From Betaproteobacteria bacterium RIFCSPLOWO2_12_FULL_68_20 (GTDB taxonomy: Bacteria > Pseudomonadota > Gammaproteobacteria > Burkholderiales > SG8-39), in NCBI GenBank assembly GCA_001770655.1, contig MERQ01000045.1:1-64000 (forward strand): DNA of 64,000 nucleotides, written 5' to 3'. The first letter of the stretch is position 1. Every line of letters starts with the position of its first letter. The position numbers and the translations under genes were made by a program. The notes below the pieces were generated by a model. It did no database searches and was not told the origin of the DNA. It saw only the letters and a program-made list of their open reading frames with translations. This document shows positions 34,370 through 44,684 of this stretch, in pieces.

Positions 34370-35146
34370 ATGAACGTCAAGCAGCTTCTGGATCTCGGCG
34401 GACGCGTCGCCCTTGTCACCGGCGGATCGCGCGGCCTCGGCCTTCAAATGGCCGAGGCGCTCGGCGAGATGGGAGCCAGGCTCGCGCTCACCGCGAGAAA
34501 AAAAGACGAGCTCGACGAGGCGGTCTCGCATCTGAAGGGCCTCGGCGTCGAGGCGACCGCCCACGTCTGCGACCTGGGCAAGCGCGAGCAGATCCCGCCG
34601 GTCGCGGACGAGATCCTCAAGCGATACGGAAAGGTGGACATCCTGGTCAACAACGCCGGCGCCACCTGGGGCGCGCCGGCGGAGGACCACCCGCTCGAGG
34701 CCTGGGACAAGCTCGTCAACCTCAACCTCACCGGTACGTTCGTGATCACGCAGATCGTGGCCAAGAAATCGATGATCCCGGCGAAATGGGGCCGCATCAT
34801 CAACATCGCCTCGATAAACGGGATCCAGGCAAACGACCCGCGCCTGGTGCGAACCGCGGCGTACGTCACCACTAAGCACGGCGTCGTCGGTCTCACCCGG
34901 CAGCTCGCGGCCGAGTGGGGAGCCTATGGAATCACTGTGAATGCCATCTGTCCGGGATTCTTTCCGACGAAGATGTCGCGGGCGACGTTCGAAAAAGTCC
35001 TTGAAACGATCATCGAAGCCACGCCGACCCGGCGCGTGGGCGGGGACGAGGACCTGAAAGGCCTGGTGGTGCTCCTCGCCTCCGAGGCCTCGCGCCACAT
35101 CACCGGCCAGGCGATCGCCGTCGACGGCGGCCAGACGATCATCTGA
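34370..35146 (+). CDS. Short-chain dehydrogenase/reductase
   Basis: This 258-residue SDR has the NAD(P)-binding motif TGGSRGLGLQ, NNAG, the catalytic Ser region NIASINGIQ and the YVTTK pair. The C-terminal HITGQAIAVDGG is standard. It is FabG-like, with 3-oxoacyl-CoA or alcohol substrates likely. The ATG at 34370 has little upstream spacing (16 bp) from the flavoprotein stop. Its stop shares one base with the next start (TGATG). Confidence 0.92.
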   Translation: MNVKQLLDLGGRVALVTGGSRGLGLQMAEALGEMGARLALTARKKDELDEAVSHLKGLGVEATAHVCDLGKREQIPPVADEILKRYGKVDILVNNAGATWGAPAEDHPLEAWDKLVNLNLTGTFVITQIVAKKSMIPAKWGRIINIASINGIQANDPRLVRTAAYVTTKHGVVGLTRQLAAEWGAYGITVNAICPGFFPTKMSRATFEKVLETIIEATPTRRVGGDEDLKGLVVLLASEASRHITGQAIAVDGGQTII

Positions 35147-35571
35147 TGGCGGGCTCGAGCGGGAACGAAAAGCTCGCCTTCACGCGCGAGTACCAGAAGA
35201 AGATCCCGTACGTCGTGCATCTCGGCCTCGTCACCGAGGCGCTCGGCGACGGCACGGCGCGGCTGTCCATGCCGATCGCGTCGCACTTCACCAACAGCCT
35301 GGGCACGGTGCACGGTGGGGTCATCCTGTCGCTGCTGGACGTGACGCTGTGCACGGCGGCGCGCACGCTGCACCCCGATTCGGCAGGCGTGATCACGATC
35401 GACCTGAGCGCCTCGTTCGTCGGCGGCGGCAAGGGCGCGCGCCTGCTCGCCGAGGCGCGCGTGCTGAAGGACGGCCGCTCGGCGATCTTCGTCGAAGGCG
35501 AGGCGAAGAACGAGGACGGCTCGCTGGTCGCCAAGGCGATCGCCACCGTGCGCGCGCTGGAAAAGCGCTAG
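35146..35571 (+). CDS. PaaI-type hotdog thioesterase
   Basis: This 141-residue hotdog-fold acyl-CoA thioesterase has the typical N-S-x-G-x-V-H-G-G-V motif (TNSLGTVHGGVILSLLD). It should hydrolyse aromatic or short acyl-CoA esters and prevent CoA sequestration. It is the third gene of the flavoprotein-SDR operon. Its TAG stop is shared, in the palindrome CTAG, with the convergent MFS gene. Confidence 0.9.
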   Translation: MAGSSGNEKLAFTREYQKKIPYVVHLGLVTEALGDGTARLSMPIASHFTNSLGTVHGGVILSLLDVTLCTAARTLHPDSAGVITIDLSASFVGGGKGARLLAEARVLKDGRSAIFVEGEAKNEDGSLVAKAIATVRALEKR

Positions 35572-36785
35572 CCGAGCAGCCTGCGGCCGCTCCACAGCCA
35601 GCCCAGACCGGCGAGCTGCACCGCCCAGACCATGCCGAGCGCCCAGGGGTAGGCCTCGGGCGCGTAGCCGGCTGGTGTCTGCGGCCAGAGATCGAGCACC
35701 AGGCCGATGCCCCACTGCCCGCCGAACATCCCTGCGAAACCGAACACGTTGATCGCGGTGTTGGCCCGTCCCGCCATCGCCTTCGGGTAGCGGCGCGACA
35801 GGATCGAGTACCCGAGCGATGCAGCCGTGCCCGCGGCGACGAACAGGCTCCACAGCGGCATCGCGGCGGCGCGAGCGCCGAGCGCCAGGGCCGCGAGGCT
35901 CGCCGAAGCCACGGCGATGCCCGCCATGAAGAGCCAGAGCACGCTCTTTCCGCGCCGCGCGAGCGCGTCGCCGGCGCGGCCGAACCCCAGGTAGCCGGCG
36001 ATCATGGCGACGCTCACGGCGAGCAGGCCGCGCGCCACCTCGGCCGGGCTGTATCCCGCGACGTCGCGCAGCCAGGTCGCGATCCACAGCGTCTGCAACG
36101 CCACCGCCGCGAACTGGGTCGCGCCGAGGCATACCGCGAGGCGCAGGAATCCCGGGTCGGCGATCACCTCGCGCAGGCCTCGCCACTGCTCGGCGAGCGT
36201 CTCGCCGCGCGGACGTGCGCTTCGCGGGTCGGGCACCCAGAGCCAGAATACCGCGCTGACCGCCACCGTGGTCCCCGCGATCAGGAAGAACGCCTCGCGC
36301 CAGTGCCAGACCCGCAGCAGCAGCTCGAGCGGCACCGTCGCGGCCATCGCCCCGAGCATGCCGGCCGAGAACGCGAGCCCGTTCATGGTCGAGATGCGAT
36401 CGGGCGGGTACCAGAGCACGAACGCCGTGAACGAGGCCATCAGGCAGCCCGAGACGCCTATGCCGATCAGCGCCCGAGCGGCGATCGCGGAGGGCGCCGA
36501 CCCGGCGAGCGCGAACCACGCGCCTCCCGCCGCCGCGACGAGCAGCAGGGTCGCATTGACGCGGCGCGGCCCGAAACGGTCGAGCAGCAGCCCGAGCGGC
36601 AACTGGAACAGACCGAACGACAGGAAGTACACGCTCGAGAGCAGCCCCAGCCCGCCCGCGCTCAGTCCGAACTCGGCGGCGAGCGTCGGAGCGAGCACCG
36701 CATTCACCATGCGGTACACGTAGGAAACGAAGTAGCCGGCGAGGAACGGCGCCGCGACGCGCGCGAACAGCCAGCCCGGGCTCAA
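35568..36785 (-). CDS. MFS transporter
   Basis: This 405-residue major facilitator protein has about twelve hydrophobic segments. The loop LPLGLLLDRFGPRRVN between TM2 and TM3 is the MFS signature. No ATG fits; the best start is TTG at 36785, giving SPGWLFARVAAPFLAGYF as the cytoplasmic start and TM1. It is the last gene of the IclR-divergent operon, so it may import (or export) the acid that the acyl-CoA dehydrogenases process. Confidence 0.87.
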   Translation of the reverse strand: MSPGWLFARVAAPFLAGYFVSYVYRMVNAVLAPTLAAEFGLSAGGLGLLSSVYFLSFGLFQLPLGLLLDRFGPRRVNATLLLVAAAGGAWFALAGSAPSAIAARALIGIGVSGCLMASFTAFVLWYPPDRISTMNGLAFSAGMLGAMAATVPLELLLRVWHWREAFFLIAGTTVAVSAVFWLWVPDPRSARPRGETLAEQWRGLREVIADPGFLRLAVCLGATQFAAVALQTLWIATWLRDVAGYSPAEVARGLLAVSVAMIAGYLGFGRAGDALARRGKSVLWLFMAGIAVASASLAALALGARAAAMPLWSLFVAAGTAASLGYSILSRRYPKAMAGRANTAINVFGFAGMFGGQWGIGLVLDLWPQTPAGYAPEAYPWALGMVWAVQLAGLGWLWSGRRLLG

Positions 36786-36794
36786 TCCGGCAGA

Positions 36795-37493
36795 CTATCG
36801 CCTGGCATACTGCTTCGCGCCGAACAGCACTTCCTTCTGCTCCTCGGTCATGGCGGCCACCGGGCGCCTGCGATCGGCGAGCACCTGCAGCGCCTTCTGC
36901 ACCGCCGGCCGGGCGTTCATGCGCTCCATCCAGCCCTTGACGTTCGGATACCGGCTCATGTCGACGCCCTGCCGCTCGGGCGCGCGCAGCCAGGGCATGA
37001 TCGACATGTCGGCGATGGTGTACTCGCCGCACGCCACCCAGGTGCTTTTCCCGAGCTGCTTGTCGAGCACGCCGTAGAGGCGGTTCGCCTCGTTCCGGTA
37101 GCGGTTCATCGCGTAGGGGATCTTCTCCGGCGCGTAGCCGAGGAAATGGTGCGCCTGCCCGAGCATCGGGCCGATGTGCCCCATCTGGAACATCACCCAC
37201 TGCATCACCATCCAGCGGCTGCGCACGTCTGCCGGCAGGAATTTCCCGGTCTTCGAGGCGAGGTAGAAGAGCATCGCCCCGGACTCGGCGAGCGCGAACG
37301 GCTTTCCGTCCGAGCCGTCCTGGTCCACCATCGCCGGCATCTTGTTGTTGGGAGAAATCGCGAGGAACTCGGGCTTGAACTGGTCGCCCGCGCCGATGTC
37401 CACCGGGTGGACGCGGTACGGCAGCCCGGTTTCCTCGAGCATGATGTGGATCTTGTGGCCGTTGGGGGTGGGCCAGGTGTAAAGGTCGATCAT
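36795..37493 (-). CDS. Glutathione S-transferase (YfcG/YghU-like)
   Basis: This 232-residue protein has the N-terminal thioredoxin-fold domain with WPTPNGHKIHIMLEE, as in Nu-class GSTs (YfcG/YghU, disulfide-bond reductase type). ISPNNKMPAMVD and LAESGAMLFYLA form the glutathione site. The helical domain follows from about residue 95. Spacing to RDD (10 bp) and MFS (9 bp) neighbours indicates co-transcription. Confidence 0.92.
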   Translation of the reverse strand: MIDLYTWPTPNGHKIHIMLEETGLPYRVHPVDIGAGDQFKPEFLAISPNNKMPAMVDQDGSDGKPFALAESGAMLFYLASKTGKFLPADVRSRWMVMQWVMFQMGHIGPMLGQAHHFLGYAPEKIPYAMNRYRNEANRLYGVLDKQLGKSTWVACGEYTIADMSIMPWLRAPERQGVDMSRYPNVKGWMERMNARPAVQKALQVLADRRRPVAAMTEEQKEVLFGAKQYARR

Positions 37494-37503
37494 CTCGTTC
37501 CTT

Positions 37504-37971
37504 TCATTCGTCCTCGTAGACCACCACGGTTCCCGCGATCTTGTCGTGGAACCCCTGCTTCCTGCGATCGATGCCGATCCAGATGAATCCGATGAACAGC
37601 GGCAGCATCGAGACGAGGTACGCGAAATAGCGCACCACCAGGCGCCCGGTGGAGGGAGCGCCGCCCGTTTTCGCGTCGACGATCTTCGCCGAGATGGCCA
37701 TCTTCCCGGGCGTCGCGCCGCAGTAGCGCCAGAACAGGATCACCGCCACCGCCGGCAGCACCACCTGGATCATGAAGTCCCAGAAACCCGCGAACGCGCC
37801 CGCCTCGCGCATCCAGTATCCGCGGCCGTAGATCGCCAGCACCAGCGGCACGGTGACCACCAGCAGGATGAAGGTGTCGATCAGCATCGCGACGAAGCGC
37901 TTCCAGAACCCGACGTACTCGACTCGCGGGGGCTGCGCGGCTTCAGGCGAGCTTGACGAGCTGTTTTCCAA
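37504..37971 (-). CDS. RDD-family membrane protein
   Basis: This 155-residue protein with three to four hydrophobic segments has the RDD-family pattern: FWKRFVAMLIDT, RYCGATPGKMAISAKIVD and GIDRRKQGFHDKIAGT. The role is unclear; some family members are implicated in Na+/H+ transport. Its first nine codons overlap the end of the preceding MDR gene (29 bp), and there is no good alternative start downstream. The serine-rich N-terminus is probably unstructured. Confidence 0.88.
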   Translation of the reverse strand: MENSSSSSPEAAQPPRVEYVGFWKRFVAMLIDTFILLVVTVPLVLAIYGRGYWMREAGAFAGFWDFMIQVVLPAVAVILFWRYCGATPGKMAISAKIVDAKTGGAPSTGRLVVRYFAYLVSMLPLFIGFIWIGIDRRKQGFHDKIAGTVVVYEDE

Positions 37972-38938
37972 AGTTCTCTCCCTTGAGCAGCCCGATCAGT
38001 CCCCGCGGCGCGTTCTCCAGGCCCTCGATCACCGACTCGCGGTATTTGAGCTTTCCCTGCGCGAGATAGCCGGCGAGCGCCTTGATCGCCTCTACGTAGC
38101 GGTCCTTCCAGTCGAACACGATCATGCCCTGCATGCGGATGCGGTTCGAGAGCACCGAGCGCAGCGTCTTCACGCCGTAGGGCTCGGTCGCGTTGTAGTC
38201 GGCGACCATGCCGCACAGGACGATGCGCGAGCTCACGTTCATGACCCGCAGCACCGTGTCGAGCACCGCTCCGCCCACGTTCTCGAAATAGACGTCGACG
38301 CCCTTCGGGCAGGCGGCCTCGAGATCGCGCAGGAGATTCCCCGCCTTGTAATCGACGCAGGCATCGAAGCCGAGCTCGCGCGTGACGTAATCGCACTTCG
38401 CGCTTCCGCCCGCGATGCCGACCGCGCGGCAGCCCCAGAGCTTCGCGAGCTGGCCCACCACGCTGCCGACCGCCCCGGAGGCGGCCGACACGACCACCGT
38501 GTCGCCGGATTTCGGCTGGCCGATCTCCTTGAGGCCGAAATACGCGGTCATCCCCGGCATGCCGAGGCAGCCGAGGTAATAGCTGAGCGGCGCGCGTTTC
38601 GCGTCGACCTTGTTCAGCGCGTCGCCTTTGGCGCAGCCGAAGAGCTGCCAGCCCAGGCCGGTGAGGACGCTATCGCCCTTGGCGAACGCCGGGTGCTTCG
38701 ACTCGAGCACCTCCCCCGCCGTCTGGCCGACCATCAGCTCGCCGATCTCGACCGGCTTGACGTAGCTCTTCGCCGCGTTCATGCGGCCGCGCATGTAGGG
38801 GTCGAGCGAGAGCCAGAGGTTCTTCACCAGGACTTCGCCCTCCCGCGGCGCGCCGACCGGCGGCGTCTCGAGCCTGAAGTTCTCCTCGGTGAGCCAGCCG
38901 CTGGGACGGCTGGCGAGGACCCAGCGCTTGTTTTGCAT
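37943..38938 (-). CDS. Zinc-independent MDR oxidoreductase (CurA/PTGR-like)
   Basis: This 331-residue NADP-dependent double-bond reductase family protein begins KRWVLASRPSG, as do CurA/YncB-type proteins. It has SLDPYMRGRMN, the cofactor motif VSAASGAVGSVVGQLAK and VDVYFENVGG. No zinc-binding cysteines are present. The family reduces alpha,beta-unsaturated ketones or aldehydes. The start at 38938 is 11 bp after the acyl-CoA dehydrogenase stop. Confidence 0.92.
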   Translation of the reverse strand: MQNKRWVLASRPSGWLTEENFRLETPPVGAPREGEVLVKNLWLSLDPYMRGRMNAAKSYVKPVEIGELMVGQTAGEVLESKHPAFAKGDSVLTGLGWQLFGCAKGDALNKVDAKRAPLSYYLGCLGMPGMTAYFGLKEIGQPKSGDTVVVSAASGAVGSVVGQLAKLWGCRAVGIAGGSAKCDYVTRELGFDACVDYKAGNLLRDLEAACPKGVDVYFENVGGAVLDTVLRVMNVSSRIVLCGMVADYNATEPYGVKTLRSVLSNRIRMQGMIVFDWKDRYVEAIKALAGYLAQGKLKYRESVIEGLENAPRGLIGLLKGENFGKQLVKLA

Positions 38939-38949
38939 GAGCAATGGCC

Positions 38950-40040
38950 CTAAAGCGAAGCGAAGCGCTCGAGGTGATGATCGGCATCGCCGAACTGCTG
39001 CGCGATCATCGTAAGCCGGCGGAACGTGTGGCTCACCTTCAGCTCCTCGGTCATGCCCATGCCGCCGTGCAGCTGGACCGACTCCTGGCTCACGTGCCGG
39101 CAGGCGTCGGCGATCTTGATCTTCGCCGCCGAGATCGCGCGCTTGCGTTCGCTGGCGCTCGCCGCGTCCGCCTTGGAGCACGCGAGGCAGGCCATCGAGC
39201 GCGCCTGCTCGCCGCTGATCACCATGTCCACCATCCGGTGCTGCAGCGCCTGGAAGGCCCCGATCGGAACGCCGAACTGCTTGCGGGTCTTGAGATATTC
39301 CAGCGTCGCATCGTTGGCGTACTGGATCGCGCCGACGGCTTCCGCGCAAACGAGCGCGGTGGCGAAATCCGTCGCTTCCTCGATCAGCTCAAGGCCGCCC
39401 TCCAGCGCCTCGGCGCGGACCCCGGCGAGGACGACGTCCGCCGCGCGCATCTCGTCGAGCGTGCGGTAAGGCCTCAGGCTAACGCCCGCCGCTTCGCGAT
39501 CGACGAGGAAGAGCGCGATGCCTGCGCCGCTCCTCGCCGAGACGACCAGCTTGTCGGCCATCGGCGCGCCGATCACGGCGCGTTTCTCGCCCTCGATTCG
39601 CCACCCGTCGGCCGCTTTCTTCGCCTGCGCGCGCACCTGCGCCAGATCGTAGCGGGCGCCCGCCTCGGCATGAGCGAATGCCATCTTCAACTTGCCTTCG
39701 GCCACCGCGGGGAGGATCGCCTTCTTCTGCTGTGCGCTGCCGGCCTTCGCCACGAACCGGGCTCCGAGCCCCACCGTCGCCAGGTAGGGCTCGACCACCA
39801 GCGCCTCGCCGAACGCTTCCATGACGGACAGCAAATCGACCGCGCCGCCGCCGAATCCGCCGTGCTCGGTCGAGAACGGCAGGCCGAGCAGCCCCATATC
39901 GGCGAACACGGACCAGACCTCGGGGCTGAACCCATGCTCCGAAGCGACGATCTTGCGGCGCCGCTCGAAATCGTAATCCTTCTGCACGAAGCGCCGGACC
40001 GAGTCGGCGAGAAGCTGCTGCTCCTCGTTGTAGTCGAAAT

Positions 40041-40044
<4 letters not shown>
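38950..40044 (-). CDS. Acyl-CoA dehydrogenase, small-subunit type (PimD-like)
   Basis: This 364-residue flavin enzyme resembles the small subunit of pimeloyl-CoA dehydrogenase. It starts FDYNEEQQLLADSVRRF and carries QLHGGMGMTEELKVSHTFRR at the C-terminus. The protein has the usual alpha-beta-alpha arrangement, although the catalytic Glu position is not obvious, as in other such partner subunits. Its ATG overlaps the stop of the large-subunit gene (ATGA). It is likely a heteromer with that product, oxidising a dicarboxylyl- or cyclic acyl-CoA. Confidence 0.88.
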
Positions 40045-41167
<1,123 letters not shown>

Positions 41168-41168
<1 letters not shown>

Positions 41169-41932
41169 CAGGCAATACTAACGCCGCCGTCAGCGACGAT
41201 CACCTGCCCGGTGACGAAGGAGGCCGCCTCGGAGGCGAGGAACACGGCGATGCCGCCGATCTCGCGCGGCTCGCCGAGGCGCCTCAAGGGCGTCGCCGCC
41301 TCCCGCTCGGCGCGCCGGCGCCCGTCCTCCCACAGCGCGCGCGAGAACTCCGTGCGGATGAGCCCGGGTGCGATCGCGTTCACCCGCACCTTCCTCGGTC
41401 CCCACTCGGCGGCGAGGTTGCGCACCAGGTGATGCGCCGCGGCCTTCGAGACCCCATAGGCGCCGATCACGGTGCTGGCGAGCAGCCCCGCGATCGAGCC
41501 GACCAGGATGAAGCTTCCCCCGCCGCGATCGGCCATGCCCGGGAGCGTCAGATTCGCGAGCCAGAGCACGCCTTTGACGTTGGTCGCGAGCACCTTGTCG
41601 AGGGCCTCGTCCGGCAGCCCGGCCAGCAGGCCGTAGTGGGGATTGGCCGCGGCGCTGGCGACCACGACGTCGATCCGCCCCCACTCCGCAAGCGTGGCGT
41701 CGACGAGCGCGCCGAGCTCGTCCCTGCGCGAAGCGTTGCACGGGCGGGCGAGCACCGGCCAGCCGTTTGCGGCGAAGGCGGCGCGCGCCTGCTCGCAGGC
41801 CTCGGCCTTGCGGCTGGAGATCGCCACCTTGGCGCCCGAGCGCGCCAGCTCCTCGGCGATCGAACGCCCGATTCCGCGCGTCGATCCGGTCACCAGCGCC
41901 ACCTTGCCGCGAAGGTCGAAGAGCGGGGACAT
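41168..41932 (-). CDS. Short-chain dehydrogenase/reductase
   Basis: This 254-residue SDR has TGSTRGIGRSIAEE, the catalytic Ser region VGSIAGLLAS and the YGVSK pair, with FVTGQVIVADGG near the C-terminus. The NNAG motif is altered to SAAANP. It is the first gene of the seven-gene minus-strand operon and lies divergent from the IclR-type regulator, separated by 159 bp that contain the operator-like palindrome. Confidence 0.91.
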
Positions 41933-41975
41933 AAGCGAAGGCCAAGGGTAAACAAAACGCCAGCTTCCAACTTCG

Positions 41976-41992
41976 ATTTCGCATTGCGAAAT
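41976..41992. promoter_or_regulatory. IclR-type operator palindrome
   Basis: ATTTCGCA-T-TGCGAAAT is a perfect 17-bp palindrome in the intergenic region between the SDR operon and the iclR-type gene. TTTCGC/GCGAAA half-sites around a short centre are common in IclR-family operators. It lies 15 bp upstream of the regulator's -35 box and about 45 bp from the SDR start, so it could control both directions. Confidence 0.75.
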
Positions 41993-42006
41993 CTGGTACG
42001 ACTAAG

Positions 42007-42035
42007 TTGACAGGGCGACACGCCCGACCGAATAT
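42007..42035 (+). promoter_or_regulatory. Candidate promoter of the IclR-type gene
   Basis: A consensus -35 box TTGACA at 42007-42012 is followed after 17 bp by GAATAT (42030-42035), a weak -10 match. Downstream, 42037-42060 forms an 8-bp inverted repeat (GAAACGGC/GCCGTTTC, 8-base loop) in the leader of the transcript. Confidence 0.45.
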
Positions 42036-42091
42036 CGAAACGGCAGCATTCCGCCGTTTCCCAGAAAAAATCCGACGCGAGGAGATGACCC

Positions 42092-42919
42092 ATGGGCGCA
42101 CCCGAGCCCGCAGCACCGCTTTCGCAGCCTGCCGGCGCATTCAGCTACGAGCACGAAGGCGACCGGCAATTCGCCACCACGCTTGCGCGCGGACTGGAAG
42201 TCCTGCGCTGCTTCACCCCGCTCGAGCCGCTGCTCGGCAACAAGGAGATCTCGGTGCGCACGGGCCTGCCCAAGCCGACCGTCTCGCGGCTTACCTACAC
42301 GCTCACCAAGCTGGGGTACCTGCGCCACAACATGCGCCTGGGCAAATACCAGCTCGGCTCGGCGGTGCTCTCGATCGGCTACCCGCTGCTCGCCTCGATG
42401 AGCGTGCGCCAGGCCGCGCGCCCCGTCATGAAGGAGCTCGCCGACCGCTGCAACGGCTCGGTGTCGATGGGCGTGCGCGACCGCCTGAACATGGTGTACG
42501 TCGAGTCCTGCCGCAGCGGCAACGGCCTCACCACGCTGCCCGACATCGGCACCTCGGTGTCGATCGCGCAGTCGGTGATCGGCCGCGCCTTCCTCGCCGC
42601 CTGCACGCCCGCGGAGCGCGAGGCCGTGCTCAACCAGATGAAGGTCAAGGAGCCCGAGGCGCACCGCAAGTTCCGCGCCTCGATCGACAAGGCGCTCGAG
42701 GACATCCGCTCGCGCGGCTTCTGCGTCTCGATGGGCGAGCTGCACCGCGAGATCTTCGCGGTCGGCGCGCCGATGCGCCGCACCGTGGACGGCGAGATCG
42801 TGGCCTTCAACTGCGTGGTGCCCGCATTCATGGCCAACAAGGGCCAGCTCGAGGACGATATCGGGCCGCGCCTGGTGGCCATGGTGAGGAACATCGAGGC
42901 CTCCCTGGGCATGCACTAG
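42092..42919 (+). CDS. IclR-family transcriptional regulator
   Basis: This 275-residue regulator has an N-terminal helix-turn-helix (ARGLEVLRCFTPLEPLLGNK, then VRTGLPKPTVSRLTYTL) and the C-terminal IclR effector domain (CNGSVSMGVRDRLNMVYVE, GRAFLAACTP, GFCVSMGELHREIFAVGAP). It is divergent from the acyl-CoA dehydrogenase operon and probably regulates it with an aromatic or dicarboxylic acid or CoA intermediate as ligand. The first 25 residues are a non-conserved extension. Confidence 0.93.
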   Translation: MGAPEPAAPLSQPAGAFSYEHEGDRQFATTLARGLEVLRCFTPLEPLLGNKEISVRTGLPKPTVSRLTYTLTKLGYLRHNMRLGKYQLGSAVLSIGYPLLASMSVRQAARPVMKELADRCNGSVSMGVRDRLNMVYVESCRSGNGLTTLPDIGTSVSIAQSVIGRAFLAACTPAEREAVLNQMKVKEPEAHRKFRASIDKALEDIRSRGFCVSMGELHREIFAVGAPMRRTVDGEIVAFNCVVPAFMANKGQLEDDIGPRLVAMVRNIEASLGMH

Positions 42920-42962
42920 CCCTCGTCGTAGCATGGGCGCCTCCATTCCGACGGAGGTGCCC

Positions 42963-43865
42963 ATGGAAGTGCTGCTCTCGTATTTCGGCGCGCTCGACGA
43001 AGAGGCGCGCGCCTTCGCCACTACCGCCGCTCGCGTGGTGCTGATCCTGCTCATCGCCTGGCTGCTGCAGGCGGTGGCGAGACGTCTGATCCGAGCCTTC
43101 CGCGTCTACATGGCGCGGCGCGCCGCCGGCCCGGACGAGGCGCACCGTATCGAGACGCTCGGACGCGTGTTCCGCTACACCGCCACGGTGGTGATCGCGA
43201 TCGTCGCGGGAACGCTGGTGCTGGGCGAGCTGGGCGTCTCGGTGGCGCCGATCCTTGCCACCGCGGGGGTCGCCGGCGTGGCGATCGGCTTCGGCGCGCA
43301 AAGCCTGATCAAGGACTACTTCAACGGCTTCTTCCTGCTCCTGGAGGATCAGGTGCGCCAGGGCGACGTGATCGACGTCGCTGGCCAGGGCGGGTACGTG
43401 GAGGAGGTCACGCTGCGCTATGTGCGGATGCGCAACTTCGACGGCCACGTCATCTTCGTGCCCAACGGCGAGATCCAGATCGTGAAGAACATGACGCGCG
43501 ACTTCGCGACGGCGGTGATCGAGGTCGGCGTCGCCTACCGCGAGGACCCGGACGAGGCGCTCGCCGCAATGCGCGACGTCGGCCGCGGGATGCGCGCCGA
43601 TCCGGCCTGGGGCGAGAGGATCGCCGGCGACACCGAGATCATCGGCGTCGAGCGCTGGGACGACTCGGCGGTGATCCTGCGCTGCCGCGTCAAGGTGGCC
43701 CCGGCAATCGAGCAGTGGAACGTGAAGCGCGAGTTCCTCAAGCGCCTGAAGAAGGCCTACGACGAGCGCGGCATCGAGATTCCATACCCGCATCTCACGC
43801 TGTATCCCGGGGAGCCCAAGCGGGGCGCGGCGCCGGCGCTGCGCGTGCAGACGCTAGCGGCCTAG
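42963..43865 (+). CDS. MscS-family mechanosensitive channel
   Basis: This 300-residue channel has hydrophobic segments at about residues 20-40 and 65-110. The pore-lining helix pattern GVAGVAIGFGAQSLIKDYFN is followed by the MscS beta domain (QGDVIDVAGQGGYVEEVTLR) and a cytoplasmic alpha/beta domain. ATG at 42963 follows GGAGGTGCCC; an in-frame start at 42933 lacks such a site. It should release solutes on osmotic downshift. The TAG stop is shared in CTAG with the convergent BtuF-like gene. Confidence 0.92.
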   Translation: MEVLLSYFGALDEEARAFATTAARVVLILLIAWLLQAVARRLIRAFRVYMARRAAGPDEAHRIETLGRVFRYTATVVIAIVAGTLVLGELGVSVAPILATAGVAGVAIGFGAQSLIKDYFNGFFLLLEDQVRQGDVIDVAGQGGYVEEVTLRYVRMRNFDGHVIFVPNGEIQIVKNMTRDFATAVIEVGVAYREDPDEALAAMRDVGRGMRADPAWGERIAGDTEIIGVERWDDSAVILRCRVKVAPAIEQWNVKREFLKRLKKAYDERGIEIPYPHLTLYPGEPKRGAAPALRVQTLAA

Positions 43866-44668
43866 GCCGCGCGCTCCCTTGCCCAGGCGGCGAGGATGGC
43901 GTGAATGCGGCGCACCCCGTCGGTGAGCGCCGCGGGCCCCGGCTGCAGGATCTCGGAAGACTTGATCTCGTGCAGCTCGCCGTCGCGCACCGCGGGGATC
44001 GCGCTCCAGCCCGGGCGCGCGGCGACGCGCTCGGGACGGAACTTCTTGCCGCACCACGAGCCGAGGATCACGTCCGGGCGCCGGCGCACCACTTCCTGCG
44101 CATCGGCGATCGTGCGCCCGGCCGCCGCCTGCGACGTCGACAGCTCGGCGAACACGTCCTCGCCGCCGGCGATCGCCACCAGCTCGCTCACCCAGCGGAT
44201 GCCGCTGATCATCGGCTCGTCCCATTCCTCGAAGTAGACCCTCGGCCTTCGCGGCAGCCGCGCGGCGGCCTCGCGGATCGAGTCGAGATTCCCTTCCAGC
44301 CCGGCGACCAGCTTCGCTCCCTTCTCGGCCGCGCCGACCATCGAGGACAGCGTCTGGATCACCGAGAGAATTTCCTCCACCGAGCGCTGGTTGAAGATGA
44401 CGACGTTCAGCCCTGCCTTCGCCAGCTCGCGCGCGATGTCGGCCTGAAGGTCGGAAAACCCGATCACGAGATCGGGCTTCAGCTCGAGGATCTTGTCGGT
44501 CCTGGCCGAAAGGAACGCCGATACCCTGGGCTTTTCGCGCCGCGCGCGGGCCGGGCGCACGGTATAGCCGGAGATGCCGACGACGCGCCGCTCCTCGCCG
44601 AGCAGGTACAGCGTCTCGGTGGTCTCCTCGGTGAGGCAAACAATGCGCTCGGGAAAGCGGGCGGCCAT
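43862..44668 (-). CDS. BtuF-like cobalamin/metal-chelate binding protein without signal peptide
   Basis: This 268-residue protein has the class III periplasmic binding protein fold (PF01497). It reads RIVCLTEETTETLYLLGEE at the start, ELKPDLVIGFSDLQADIA, VYFEEWDEPMISG and GRTIADAQEVVRRRPDVI. The canonical BtuF start would be SP(S)xTE, which is CLTEETTE here. There is no signal peptide and no upstream in-frame extension that could supply one. No ABC transporter genes are adjacent. It may be a cytoplasmic cobalamin-binding protein. Confidence 0.85.
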   Translation of the reverse strand: MAARFPERIVCLTEETTETLYLLGEERRVVGISGYTVRPARARREKPRVSAFLSARTDKILELKPDLVIGFSDLQADIARELAKAGLNVVIFNQRSVEEILSVIQTLSSMVGAAEKGAKLVAGLEGNLDSIREAAARLPRRPRVYFEEWDEPMISGIRWVSELVAIAGGEDVFAELSTSQAAAGRTIADAQEVVRRRPDVILGSWCGKKFRPERVAARPGWSAIPAVRDGELHEIKSSEILQPGPAALTDGVRRIHAILAAWARERAA

Positions 44669-44684
44669 GCCCGGTAGCTGCCGA

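Noticed and set aside
42037-42060. Inverted repeat taken as an intrinsic terminator
   Set aside because: No T-tract follows on either strand. It lies in the leader between promoter and iclR-type start, so a regulatory role or chance is more likely.
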